DNA from: Yeosuana marina | GTDB taxonomy: Bacteria; Bacteroidota; Bacteroidia; Flavobacteriales; Flavobacteriaceae | Assembly: GCF_011762485.1 (NCBI RefSeq) | Contig: NZ_JAAKGI010000003.1 | Location: forward strand, 496,001-560,000 | Reading direction: 5' to 3' | DNA length: 64,000 nucleotides | In this document: positions 16,561-25,519 of the stretch, piece after piece | Layout of the letters: each line of letters opens with the position of its first letter | Numbering within the stretch: the stretch's first letter is position 1 | The notes under the pieces: generated by a model | Databases searched by the model: none | Told to the model about the DNA's origin: nothing | Seen by the model: only the letters and a program-made list of their open reading frames with translations | Position numbers and translations under genes: made by a program

Positions 16561-17056
16561 AGACGGTGCCTGCTACTATTTTTAATTTCTCTATCAATTC
16601 TTCAATTTGATTTATTGGTATTTTTACAACTGATTCTATTTTTTCATCATTTTCTCCTATAACCAAAGTTCCAATTTTATCTTCTTCATAACCAATTTGA
16701 CTAATTGAAAAAACTGGGGTATTGGAATTGATAGTTTTTTTTCCATCCTTGAACCATCCATAATTTGCTTCGTATTGTATAGTTGGCATATTTAATACAA
16801 TAGTTTCTTCACCATAAGTATTCCACAGCGATATTCTTAAAAGGTAGAATGCTATAAGACCGAATAAAAATAGAATAATAAAATACCCAATGTGCAATCC
16901 TTTTCCATCTTCGATTGACATAATGATTCCGATTAATGGTAAGAGAAAAGAAGCAAAAGCAAAGAAAAACAATATTCCTCTTATAAAGATTGGAGATTTC
17001 TTCACTCTCAAGACTAATATTTCTCCGTTTAAACTATATTGTTTCATTTTATTCAA
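16559..17056 (-). CDS. Membrane protein of unknown function (two membrane segments)
   Basis: A 165-residue protein. After about 20 polar residues come two hydrophobic segments (about 26-47 and 56-75), then a soluble tail of about 90 residues rich in charged residues. The tail contains short beta-like stretches such as YEANYGWFKDGKK and a helical end EELIEKLK. The arrangement resembles bacterial PH-like or YcxB-like proteins, which have a membrane hairpin followed by a small soluble domain, but I cannot assign a family. An alternative ATG lies three codons in. It is convergent with the polyprenyl synthase. Function unknown. Confidence 0.65.
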   Translation of the reverse strand: MNKMKQYSLNGEILVLRVKKSPIFIRGILFFFAFASFLLPLIGIIMSIEDGKGLHIGYFIILFLFGLIAFYLLRISLWNTYGEETIVLNMPTIQYEANYGWFKDGKKTINSNTPVFSISQIGYEEDKIGTLVIGENDEKIESVVKIPINQIEELIEKLKIVAGTV

Positions 17057-17193
17057 ATTGAAGAAAACCTATTTAATTATTTAAATTAAATGGAGAGCCA
17101 AGATATCGGTTATTTATGATAAATTCAAGTCGTAAGTTCGAATAATTTTAAAATGAAATTATATCGAGAACAGTTTAAAAAATATATAAAGTT

Positions 17194-18153
17194 TTACTGC
17201 TGTTGCTGTTGTTGTTGCTGAACAATTTCCTTATTTTTTAAGAAGCTATTGATGGTTTCATCAGGTTCTGCTTCTGTAGTTAAATGGCTGGAATTATCAA
17301 CGTCTTTGGTTGTGCTAATACTCACTTTTACGATAAGTTCATCATCAACTTTTCCTTTAAAAACCCCTTTTACAGGAGAACAGTCATTATAATTTTTTCC
17401 AACCGCTAGGCGTATGTGGTTTTCATTGGCAATAATATTATTGGTTGGATCAAAACCTAACCAGCCATAAAACGGAATATAGGCTTCTATCCATGCATGA
17501 GTAGCCCCTTCGCCACGCGTAATCTCGTCGTTAGTAAACACATAGCCACTTACATATCTGGCAGGAATTCCTAACATCCTTACCATTTGTAGCATGACAT
17601 TTGTGAAATCTTGACAGACACCTGCTTTTATTTCCCAAAGTTCATCTAAAGTGGTACTCACGGTGGTGATGCCCGGACTATATTTAAAGTTGTTATAGAT
17701 ATAATCACAAAGTTCTAAGAGAATATTAAATGGTGTTTTTGTGTTTATGTCTTTTGTGCTTAACAAATTCAAAACATCTTGAGTTCCTATAAATGAACGA
17801 TGCATTAAAAAATCGATATAATCCGTATGGTGTTTTATGTTATTTAAATCATTCCATTGTGTTGAAGCATCTGCAGTATTTACTGGTAATGATTTTGGAA
17901 AGGTAGTCACCTCTACCTTAGATTCAATAGATAAAAAGTCATGAGGCTCAATAATCATAAATGTACCTACTAAATTGTTGTAAAAATCTAAGTATGTATC
18001 AATAAATGGTGCTGTATTATTTATATAAATAATTTGATGTGCTACTTTCTGAAAGTTGTCATTAATAGGATACAACTTTATTTGATTAGCCGCGTCTATA
18101 ACTTTATCGCTATAATTATATTTGGTAAGGTGTTTTATGTAAAATGTCGCCAT
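17194..18153 (-). CDS. Transglutaminase-like cysteine peptidase family protein with C-terminal polyglutamine
   Basis: A 319-residue cytoplasmic-looking protein (no signal peptide). It has an N-terminal beta domain (Bact_transglu_N, about 1-90) and a transglutaminase core (about 150-260). The catalytic triad is visible: Cys in GVCQDFTNVM near 179, His in ATHAWIEAY near 215 and Asp in GFDPTNN near 232. It ends with eight consecutive Gln. It lies 15 bases after the alpha-E gene and belongs to the ATP-grasp / alpha-E / transglutaminase set, which comparative genomics links to making or trimming peptide-like bonds. The substrate is unknown. Confidence 0.9.
   Translation of the reverse strand: MATFYIKHLTKYNYSDKVIDAANQIKLYPINDNFQKVAHQIIYINNTAPFIDTYLDFYNNLVGTFMIIEPHDFLSIESKVEVTTFPKSLPVNTADASTQWNDLNNIKHHTDYIDFLMHRSFIGTQDVLNLLSTKDINTKTPFNILLELCDYIYNNFKYSPGITTVSTTLDELWEIKAGVCQDFTNVMLQMVRMLGIPARYVSGYVFTNDEITRGEGATHAWIEAYIPFYGWLGFDPTNNIIANENHIRLAVGKNYNDCSPVKGVFKGKVDDELIVKVSISTTKDVDNSSHLTTEAEPDETINSFLKNKEIVQQQQQQQQ
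17197..17220 (-). repeat. CAG/CAA glutamine codon tract
   Basis: Eight codons (four CAG, four CAA mixed) encode the last eight residues of the transglutaminase, directly before its TAA stop. The mixed codons make a pure slippage origin less simple, but tract length may still vary between strains. Confidence 0.9.
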
Positions 18154-18167
18154 TGTAATGTTATAAA

Positions 18168-19094
18168 TTAGCTAGAATGTGAAAAATAAACGGTATTAAT
18201 ACTCATTGAAATATTTCTAATATCTTCTTTGATTCCTAAAATAAAATTATGAAGACCTTGTTCATTAATACTTTCAATTGACGTGTATTTTATAGTACTT
18301 TCAAGTTTTCCTAATAAGAATTCAGTATTGTTTTTTTCAAGTTCTTGAATTTCAATAAGCTGATTAATATGTCTACCTAATTTGCTTACACAATAATACA
18401 TAGATCTCGGAAACAATTTATCTTGAAAAATCATTGTAATCACATGGTTTTCTTGAAAAGACGACTTATGTGTTTTTAAATATAGTTGGTAACCACCAAC
18501 AGATAGTAATAGATTTTTCCAGTAGAAACTTTGTTCTAAACTATCAGATGTTTTAGCAATTTCAATAAGCTTCATTTCAGTAAAATCTGAAATTTGTATG
18601 ACACGTTCTAAAAACTTACCTACATTCATAAAATAATAGGCGGGTCCTCTTTCTTGCGTGATATCCATGGTCCCATTATGTGTTAAATGGTATTTTTTAA
18701 GTTCATCCAAAAAAGCAATAGGATCTTCTTCTCTTAGCTTTTTAATTAAATCTTTACGCGTTAAATACAAGTAATAGTTGTTTAAAGAAAGCCATAATTC
18801 TCTTGAAATATGCTCTTGGACGCTACGCGCATTTTCTCTTGCTTTAATAACTAAATTTAAAATGGAGTTTGGATTACCAGTGTTGAACACCAAGAATTCT
18901 ATACACTCAATAGCATCTTCAGTGTGAAAAGGTTCACTCGAAGCATTATAATTTCGAATAATGGGTTCCCAAGAAAATAATTCTGGAGAATCTTGGTTGG
19001 CATAATAATTTACTTTAAGTAAACTTAACATGCCGTTTCCACGTTCCATATATCGTTCTAACCAAATGAGATTATTTGCTACTCTACTTAACAT
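18168..19094 (-). CDS. Alpha-E domain protein (DUF403)
   Basis: A 308-residue all-helical protein. The family start is typical: MLSRVANNLIWLERYMERGNG. Later helices contain ARENARSVQEHISRELWLSLNNYY near 90 and FLERVIQISDF near 160. Alpha-E proteins almost always sit next to a circularly permuted ATP-grasp and a transglutaminase, as here, and are thought to assist peptide ligation or carry its product; no biochemical role is firmly shown. It lies 18 bases after the ATP-grasp gene and 15 before the transglutaminase, all leftward, so one transcript is likely. Confidence 0.92.
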   Translation of the reverse strand: MLSRVANNLIWLERYMERGNGMLSLLKVNYYANQDSPELFSWEPIIRNYNASSEPFHTEDAIECIEFLVFNTGNPNSILNLVIKARENARSVQEHISRELWLSLNNYYLYLTRKDLIKKLREEDPIAFLDELKKYHLTHNGTMDITQERGPAYYFMNVGKFLERVIQISDFTEMKLIEIAKTSDSLEQSFYWKNLLLSVGGYQLYLKTHKSSFQENHVITMIFQDKLFPRSMYYCVSKLGRHINQLIEIQELEKNNTEFLLGKLESTIKYTSIESINEQGLHNFILGIKEDIRNISMSINTVYFSHSS

Positions 19095-19112
19095 ATATTG
19101 TATTTTTCAGAT

Positions 19113-20555
19113 TTATTGAATCACCCAAGTATCTTTACTACCTCCACCTTGCGAGCTGTTTACTACCAATGAGCCTTTTTTAAGCGCTACACGCGTTAGT
19201 CCACCAGGACAGATGTCGATTCCATCTTTACCAGATAAAGCAAATGGTCTTAAATCAATACAGCGAGGTGATAGTTGTCCGTTAATATAACAAGGCGCTG
19301 TCGATAGTTTTAAAATGGGTTGGGCTATAAAGTTTTCAGGTTTTTTCCTTAGGTTGTCGAGATAATCCTTAATATCTTCATCAGTCGCTTCGTGTCCCAT
19401 AAGCATCCCGTAACCACCACTTCCATCGGTCTTTTTTATAACCATGGTTCTAATGTTATCAACAACATATTGTAGTTCGTCTGGACGTCCTAATTGATAG
19501 GTTTTAATATTTTTTAAAATAGGTTCTTCGCCTAAATAGTATTTAATCATATCGGGCACATACACATAAGTCGCTTTATCATCGGCAACTCCAGTACCTG
19601 GGGCGTTAATGATGTTTACATTTCCTTTTCGGTAGGCAGCCATAATACCAGCAACACCTAAAACACTTTTAGCATTAAACTCAAGCGGGTCTAAAAAATC
19701 ATCATCCACACGTCTATAAATCACATCCACTTGTTTTAAACCGTTGGTGGTTTTCATATAGACAAAATGATTTTTTACTACCAAGTCGCTTCCTTCAACC
19801 AATTCAATCCCCATAAGACGTGCTAATGTGGTATGTTCGTAATAAGCAGAATTGTAAATACCTGGTGTTAACAGTACAATATTAGGATTACTATTATAAG
19901 AAAGTTCCTGTAATTTTTTGTAAAGTAAATTAGGGTAATTGGAAACAGACCGGACATTGTTTCTTGGTAAGATTCCTGGATATAAACGTTTTGATATCTC
20001 TCTGTTTTCAAGCATATAACTCACGCCAGAAGGGGTCCTTAAGTTATCTTCAAGCACATAAAATTCGCCGTCATTATTTCGTATTAAATCAACGCCCGCA
20101 ATGTGTACATACACGTCATGCGGTACTTTAACGCCTTTCATTTCACGCAAATAATTAGGACACGAGTAAATTAAATCAGCGGGTACAATCCCATCTTTTA
20201 TAATAAATTGCTCATTATAAATATCTTTGATGAATAAGTTTAAAGCTTTAATACGCTGCTTAATACCACGCTCAATTTTATCCCATTCTGCAGCCGTAAT
20301 AATTCTTGGAACGATATCAAAAGGGAATATTTTTTCAATACCCTCATTATCACTGTAAACAGTGAACGTAACACCTTGACTCATAAAAAGCTGTTTTGAT
20401 AACTCTTCTTTTTTTGATAGTGTTTTTTTAGAGGTATTCTTTAAATAATCAATAATCATATCATATTGTTCTCTAATTTCTGAGTTGGAACTATACATTT
20501 CATCCCAAGTGCTAGAGAGTTGATCGTAAGAAGAAAAAAGATGGTCTTTACTCAT
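19113..20555 (-). CDS. Circularly permuted ATP-grasp type 2 protein
   Basis: A 480-residue predicted amide-bond ligase. Family segments include YDEMYSS near the start, DLIRNNDGEFYVLEDNLRTPSGVSYMLENR near 145-175 (split here by description only), VLGVAGIMAAYRKGNVNIINAPG, and the C-terminal VIKKTDGSGGYGMLMG. I chose ATG 20555 (MSKDHLF) because upstream codons encode an AT-rich, Tyr/Ile-rich stretch unlike the family, and a -7 box lies at 20576-20583. It is first in the trio with alpha-E and transglutaminase. Acceptor and donor substrates are unknown. Confidence 0.92.
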   Translation of the reverse strand: MSKDHLFSSYDQLSSTWDEMYSSNSEIREQYDMIIDYLKNTSKKTLSKKEELSKQLFMSQGVTFTVYSDNEGIEKIFPFDIVPRIITAAEWDKIERGIKQRIKALNLFIKDIYNEQFIIKDGIVPADLIYSCPNYLREMKGVKVPHDVYVHIAGVDLIRNNDGEFYVLEDNLRTPSGVSYMLENREISKRLYPGILPRNNVRSVSNYPNLLYKKLQELSYNSNPNIVLLTPGIYNSAYYEHTTLARLMGIELVEGSDLVVKNHFVYMKTTNGLKQVDVIYRRVDDDFLDPLEFNAKSVLGVAGIMAAYRKGNVNIINAPGTGVADDKATYVYVPDMIKYYLGEEPILKNIKTYQLGRPDELQYVVDNIRTMVIKKTDGSGGYGMLMGHEATDEDIKDYLDNLRKKPENFIAQPILKLSTAPCYINGQLSPRCIDLRPFALSGKDGIDICPGGLTRVALKKGSLVVNSSQGGGSKDTWVIQ

Positions 20556-20872
20556 AAAGTTTTTATTGTATGTATCAAATATAACGATTGTTAAATAATA
20601 TTTATAAAATATAGCGTATTGATGATAATAAATTACCAATATCTGTTTTATTTTAAAAATAATCACATATTTTAATAATAATAATGAATTATATTTAAAT
20701 ATTATTGATTTTATTGCGTGTCAGACGGGTGTTTTTTAAATCACTCTAATAAATACGTGTCTAAAAGCATAAGTTACTTATTTATTGTCAGAATGTTATT
20801 CTTAAATTTATTTTTTTAAACCTTTAGGCAACCATTTGCATAAAATTTGCGTCTATATAATTAGAAGACAAA
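20556..20872. other. Intergenic region between divergent ATP-grasp and sigma-factor genes
   Basis: This stretch of about 317 bases is very AT-rich and holds no credible ORF. It carries an exact -7 box for the leftward gene (20576-20583) and, near 20846-20855, a TA-AAA-TTTG string before the sigma-factor gene that has one base too many for the consensus. Several ATAATAATAAT-like runs are present at 20676-20690. No hairpin or RNA gene is evident. Confidence 0.6.
20576..20583 (-). promoter_or_regulatory. Promoter -7 element (TATATTTG) for the ATP-grasp trio
   Basis: On the minus strand the sequence is TATATTTG, an exact TAnnTTTG match, with 20 bases to the chosen start codon at 20555. It supports that start over longer alternatives. 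No clear -33 box. Confidence 0.55.
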
Positions 20873-21448
20873 ATGAAGCCGCTTTTGAAAGTCATTCAAC
20901 TATTTAAAAACGAAAATACGCTTATAGAAAAGGCTGTTAAAGACAATCGTGAAGCTCAACACGCGTTGTTTGAAATGCATGCACCAAAAATGTTAAGTGT
21001 TTGTAGATATTATATAAAAGACCTTCAGCATGCAGAGGAAGCAATGTTAAACGGATTTTATAAAGTGTTTTCTAATTTGAAAAGTTTTAAAGGCGAAGGA
21101 AGTTTTGAGGGTTGGATTAGGAGAATTATGGTAAGAGAAAGTATTTCTTTTTTACGTCAGCAAAAGCAGATTGAATTCTCCATGGAATCAGTTGAAATTG
21201 AACATGATTTCACCAATAATATTGAAACAGAAATTGAAGTTGCCGAAATACAACAACTCATTGATACACTACCAGAAGGCTATAAAGTGGTATTTGTTAT
21301 GTATGCCATTGAAGGCTATAAACATCATGAGATTGCAGAGGCGTTAAATATAACAGAAGGAACTTCGAAATCGCAACTATTTAAAGCAAGAAATATGTTG
21401 CAACAAAAAATAAACGACTTAAACAAAACAAGCTATGGCACCCCTTAA
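20873..21448 (+). CDS. RNA polymerase sigma factor, ECF (sigma-70 family)
   Basis: A 191-residue ECF sigma factor. Region 2 (about 25-95) includes YYIKDLQHAEEAMLNGFYKVFSNL and GSFEGWIRRIMVRESISFLR. Region 4 (about 125-180) has the helix-turn-helix segment YKVVFVMYAIEGYKHHEIAEALNI followed by TEGTSKSQLFKARNML (quoted as two parts). The next gene overlaps its end by 14 bases and encodes a single-pass membrane protein, the usual arrangement for a sigma/anti-sigma pair. The target genes are not visible; autoregulation is common in this class. Confidence 0.92.
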   Translation: MKPLLKVIQLFKNENTLIEKAVKDNREAQHALFEMHAPKMLSVCRYYIKDLQHAEEAMLNGFYKVFSNLKSFKGEGSFEGWIRRIMVRESISFLRQQKQIEFSMESVEIEHDFTNNIETEIEVAEIQQLIDTLPEGYKVVFVMYAIEGYKHHEIAEALNITEGTSKSQLFKARNMLQQKINDLNKTSYGTP

Positions 21449-22208
21449 ATTTGAAGAACATATAAAAGATAAGCTCGAAGAGCGGAGCATTCAGCCATCT
21501 GCCGATGCTTGGAATAAACTGGATACTCGCTTAGGTAAACCAGTAAAGCAATCTAAAAATAAACCGCTTGTTTGGATAGGTGTGGCAGCAAGTATTGTAG
21601 GTGTGTTATTGGTAGGTTCGAAATTATTTAACGAAAACAAGACTGAAATAATAGTACCAACTATTGTAGCAACTCCCGAGGTGGAGAAGCAGGAGGAGTC
21701 AACAAAAGTAGTGGTTAAAAAAGAGGATGAAATCAATGAGGTTGAAATAGCGAAACAACAGGATTCTGAATTGCAATCAAAAAAAGTTATTGTAAAAACT
21801 AAAGCAAATCAGATAACTAAAGACCAACAACTAGTATCGACAAAAGAGGGGATTACAAACAAGAGTTCTAATTCAGAACAGGCTCGTGTGAAATCTGTTG
21901 AAATTAAAAAGAAAAAGTTGAGTTTTGAAGATGAAAAAATTCAAGAGTTGGTTGCACAAGTTCAAAACTTAAAGGCCAAAAATAAAACAGTTACAGATTC
22001 AGAAATAGATGCCTTGTTAGAGCAAGCACAGAATGAAATTCGGTTACAAAAAGAAATATATAATAATGCAACTGGCATTGTGGACGCCAAAGCTTTATTG
22101 AGTGAAGTAGAACAAGAACTAGACGAATCCTTTAGAGATAAAGCATTTAAAGCCTTAAAGGAAAATTTTAATTTTATAAAAACAGCTATCGCTAACCGCA
22201 ATGATTAA
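21435..22208 (+). CDS. Putative anti-sigma / single-pass membrane protein
   Basis: A 257-residue protein. The N-terminal cytoplasmic part (about 1-43) carries PSADAWNKLDTRLGK, a motif often seen in Bacteroidetes proteins that follow ECF sigma genes. One membrane segment follows (about 45-64), then a long Lys/Glu-rich periplasmic part with coiled-coil tendency (about 150-225). It overlaps the sigma gene by 14 bases, implying coupled translation and matched amounts. The anti-sigma role is inferred from context; there is no zinc-binding anti-sigma motif (HxxxCxxC). Confidence 0.65.
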   Translation: MAPLKFEEHIKDKLEERSIQPSADAWNKLDTRLGKPVKQSKNKPLVWIGVAASIVGVLLVGSKLFNENKTEIIVPTIVATPEVEKQEESTKVVVKKEDEINEVEIAKQQDSELQSKKVIVKTKANQITKDQQLVSTKEGITNKSSNSEQARVKSVEIKKKKLSFEDEKIQELVAQVQNLKAKNKTVTDSEIDALLEQAQNEIRLQKEIYNNATGIVDAKALLSEVEQELDESFRDKAFKALKENFNFIKTAIANRND

Positions 22209-22261
22209 CAATAATCATCAATTAATCACGAACATATTTTAAAATCAAAAAACGAACAGTT

Positions 22262-23353
22262 ATGCAAACAATTACCAAGTATTTAGCACTTGTAGCACTT
22301 ACATTGAACATACACATAATCAATGCGCAAGACACAATTCAAAACACTAAAAATCAAGAGAAAATAGAATCTTTAAAAGAACTTAAAGAAAAGATTAAAA
22401 CTGAAGAACGGAACTTTTTAAAGTCTGAAGTTGAAGCAATTTCTAAACGTTTAGAAAAAGGAGAGATTTCAAATTCTGAAGCTGAAGAATTAAAAATGGA
22501 AGCTGCCAAAAAACGTGCTTTAAATATTGAAAACAGATTGGCTATTGTTGATAATAAAATATCACTTTTAAAACGAAATGAGAATGGTTATGAATACGAA
22601 GGGCAAGAAAGATCTCTAGATATTATAAGAATTGGATCTAATGAGAATACGAGCGAAAGTTTTATTTTTATTGGTGACGCTGATGATGATAAACCAAAAA
22701 ACAGAAAATATGATAGGCGAACTAAAAGTGACTTCGTTTTAGCCTTCGGTTTTAACAACGCCATTATTGATGGTGAAAATCTAAACAATTCGCCTTATAA
22801 ATTTGGAGGCTCTCGTTTTTTTGAAATGGGTTGGGCATGGAAGACTAGAGTTTTTGAAAACTCTAATTTTGTACGTTTAAAGTATGGCGTATCGCTACAA
22901 GTTAATGGTTTAAAGCCATCTGATAATCAATATTTTGTTCAGAATAATGATGAAACCTATTTAGAAGACTACCCAATTGACTTAAAAAAATCGAAGCTCT
23001 CTATTTCTAATTTGGTGTTTCCCGTTCATTTTGAATTTGGACCCTCAAAAAAAATTGACAAGGACACTTATTTTCGGTATTCTACAAGTAATCAATTTAA
23101 AATTGGACTAGGTGGATATGCAGGTTTTAATGTTGGGACACGTCAAAAACTAAAATATATGTTAGATGGCGAGCGTGTAAAGGACAAACAAAAACGAGGA
23201 TTTAATGCCACTAATTTGGTTTATGGTTTAAGTGGATATTTGGCCTTTGGTGATACAGCCTTATACGTAAAATATGATTTGTCGCCTATTTTTAATAATC
23301 AAGCAGTGGACCAACATAATATTTCTGTAGGTGTCAGGTTTGATGTGGACTAA
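22262..23353 (+). CDS. Outer-membrane beta-barrel-like protein with N-terminal coiled coil
   Basis: A 363-residue protein with a signal peptide (cleavage near INAQ, residue 22). A Lys/Glu-rich helical stretch follows (about 30-105), probably a coiled coil in the periplasm. Then comes a C-terminal region of about 220 residues with alternating hydrophobic strands ending in ISVGVRFDVD, the final strand pattern of a porin-family beta barrel. It follows the sigma and putative anti-sigma genes by 54 bases and is closed by a terminator. It may be the envelope sensor or a target of that sigma factor; this is inference. Confidence 0.68.
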   Translation: MQTITKYLALVALTLNIHIINAQDTIQNTKNQEKIESLKELKEKIKTEERNFLKSEVEAISKRLEKGEISNSEAEELKMEAAKKRALNIENRLAIVDNKISLLKRNENGYEYEGQERSLDIIRIGSNENTSESFIFIGDADDDKPKNRKYDRRTKSDFVLAFGFNNAIIDGENLNNSPYKFGGSRFFEMGWAWKTRVFENSNFVRLKYGVSLQVNGLKPSDNQYFVQNNDETYLEDYPIDLKKSKLSISNLVFPVHFEFGPSKKIDKDTYFRYSTSNQFKIGLGGYAGFNVGTRQKLKYMLDGERVKDKQKRGFNATNLVYGLSGYLAFGDTALYVKYDLSPIFNNQAVDQHNISVGVRFDVD

Positions 23354-23363
23354 ATATTAAGTA

Positions 23364-23391
23364 AAAAAAGCCTCTGAAAAGAGGCTTTTTT
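23364..23391 (+). terminator. Intrinsic terminator after the beta-barrel gene
   Basis: A twelve-base arm at 23364-23375 (ending GCCTCT) pairs perfectly with 23380-23391 over a GAAA tetraloop. The A-rich left arm makes it potentially bidirectional. Confidence 0.92.
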
Positions 23392-23560
23392 ATGTTTTCT
23401 AATAATTCAAAAATGTTTTACTGCTTATAAGTTAAACGTTAAATGAGGTTTGTTTTTTTTCTAATAAACGCAAATTCATAATCCTCTATTTACTTTCAAT
23501 AGATTATATTACATTTACATTTTAAAGCAAACAGTCACTCTTTTAGTATAATTTTTAATC

Positions 23561-25519
23561 ATGATTTCACCGTCTTCCATAGATCAAGTATTTGAAGCCT
23601 CTCGTGTTGAAGAGGTTATTGGTGATTTTGTTCAACTTAAAAAATCTGGAAGTAATTTTAAGGGCTTGAGTCCGTTTAGCGATGAGCGCTCACCAAGTTT
23701 TATGGTCTCTCCAGTAAAACAAATATGGAAAGATTTTAGTAGTGGCAAAGGAGGTAATGTGGTCGCTTTTTTAATGGAGCATGAACATTTTACATATCCT
23801 GAGGCCATTAAATATCTCGCTAAAAAATATAATATTGAGATTGAAGAAACCGAGCAGACGGATGAGCAAAAAGAAAAGCAAGACGAACGCGAGAGTTTGT
23901 ATTTGGTAAGTGAATTTGCAAACGCCTATTTTCAAAAAATACTTCATAAAACAGATCAAGGAAAATCCATTGGGTTAAGCTATTTTAAAGAACGTGGGTT
24001 CACCGAAGATACCATTAAAAAGTTCGATTTAGGTTACTCGTTAAACGAATGGCAAGCCTTTACAGATGAGGCTTTAAAACAGGGCTATAAGCTAGAATTT
24101 TTAGAGAAAACTGGTCTTACCATAGTTAAAGAAGATAAGCGTTTCGATAGGTTTAAAGGCCGCGTTATGTTTCCTATAAAGAGCATGAGTGGGCGTGTGT
24201 TGGGTTTTGGTGGGCGTATTTTAATCACCGATAAAAAGGCTGCGAAATACATGAATTCTCCAGAAAGCATTATTTATCATAAAAGTAACGTGCTTTATGG
24301 GATTTATCATGCCAAACAGAGCATTGCGAAAGAGGATAATTGCTATTTAGTTGAGGGCTATACAGATGTGATTCAATTCCATCAAACGGGTATTAAAAAT
24401 GTAGTGTCGTCATCAGGAACAGCATTAACATCAGAGCAAATTCGATTAATCAATAGACTAACAAAAAATATTACAGTTTTATTTGATGGTGATGCAGCTG
24501 GAATGAGAGCGTCGCTTAGAGGCATAGATTTAATCCTGGAACAAGGCATGAATGTGAGGGTTTGTACATTTCCAGAAGGTGAAGATCCGGACAGTTTTGC
24601 CAAACAAAATACGCTTGAAGAACTCACGGTTTATCTAGAAGAAAATGCCAAAGATTTCATTCAGTTTAAAGCGTCTGTGTTGTTTGAAGAGTCTAAAAAC
24701 GATCCTATAAAAAAAGCAGATACTGTTCGGGATATTGTAAATAGTATTTCCAAAATTCCTGATAGAATTAAAAAGGAAATCTACATTCAGGAGTGTGCTA
24801 GAATTATGGATATTAGCGAAGATGTGCTGTTTAGTACCTTAGCACAAATTAACAAAAAAGAGTTTCAGGATGCGAATACAGAATATAAAACTGAAACAAA
24901 GGCCTTTGATGTTATTAAGAATAAACAACCAGTTGAAAAAGTTGATATCCAATATGTTTTAGAGCGCAAAATCATAGAAGTATTATTGCTATACGGCAAT
25001 AAAACTGAAGATTTTGAAGATTTGATTTTAAAGGAAAATGATAAAGGAAACTTAGTTTTAGAACCTGTAATTAATACAGCTAAAGTATTTGAAAAAATAT
25101 TTTTAGATCTTCAGGAAGATGAAATGGAGTTTACCAATCCAAAATTTAAAACTTTATACTATACTATTATTGATACTTTAAATCAAAACCCAGAGTTTCA
25201 ATTAAAAACGTTCATTAATACAGTTGATGCAGATATGGCTAATGAAATTACCACGATTTTAATGGAAGATGAGCGTTACACTTTAGATGATTGGGAGCGC
25301 ATGCAGATTTTTCCTAAAGAAAAAAAACACAGTGTTGCCCAGTTAGTAAGTGAAACAATTTTAAGTTTAAGATGCTTTTTAATCGACCAAAAAGTTAAAG
25401 AGTTTCAGCAAAAAACGGTTGCAAATAAAGCAGAAATAAATAAAAGCATCCTTGAGGAAGTAAAAGATTACTCCGGCTTAAAGATGCTTTTATCAAGAAA
25501 ACTAAATAGAGCTTTATGA
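23561..25519 (+). CDS. dnaG: DNA primase lacking zinc ligands
   Basis: Makes RNA primers for replication. Domain order in 652 residues: the N-terminal CHC2-type domain (about 1-100), the TOPRIM catalytic core (about 255-345, with YLVEGYTDVIQFH and VLFDGDAAGMRASLRG), and a C-terminal helicase-interacting part. The canonical zinc ligands C-x2-H-x17-C-x2-C are all replaced, keeping exact spacing: Ser37, Ser40, Asp58 and Ser61 in LSPFSDERSPSF and WKDFSSGKGG. The surrounding fold residues are kept, so the domain is probably folded without zinc. I recall other flavobacterial primases with the same change. The 3' end overlaps the convergent response regulator by six bases. Confidence 0.95.
   Translation: MISPSSIDQVFEASRVEEVIGDFVQLKKSGSNFKGLSPFSDERSPSFMVSPVKQIWKDFSSGKGGNVVAFLMEHEHFTYPEAIKYLAKKYNIEIEETEQTDEQKEKQDERESLYLVSEFANAYFQKILHKTDQGKSIGLSYFKERGFTEDTIKKFDLGYSLNEWQAFTDEALKQGYKLEFLEKTGLTIVKEDKRFDRFKGRVMFPIKSMSGRVLGFGGRILITDKKAAKYMNSPESIIYHKSNVLYGIYHAKQSIAKEDNCYLVEGYTDVIQFHQTGIKNVVSSSGTALTSEQIRLINRLTKNITVLFDGDAAGMRASLRGIDLILEQGMNVRVCTFPEGEDPDSFAKQNTLEELTVYLEENAKDFIQFKASVLFEESKNDPIKKADTVRDIVNSISKIPDRIKKEIYIQECARIMDISEDVLFSTLAQINKKEFQDANTEYKTETKAFDVIKNKQPVEKVDIQYVLERKIIEVLLLYGNKTEDFEDLILKENDKGNLVLEPVINTAKVFEKIFLDLQEDEMEFTNPKFKTLYYTIIDTLNQNPEFQLKTFINTVDADMANEITTILMEDERYTLDDWERMQIFPKEKKHSVAQLVSETILSLRCFLIDQKVKEFQQKTVANKAEINKSILEEVKDYSGLKMLLSRKLNRAL

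Noticed and set aside
20556..20666. Longer N-terminus of the ATP-grasp protein
   Set aside because: Codons are AT-driven (Ile, Tyr, Phe) with no family likeness, and a promoter box falls inside.
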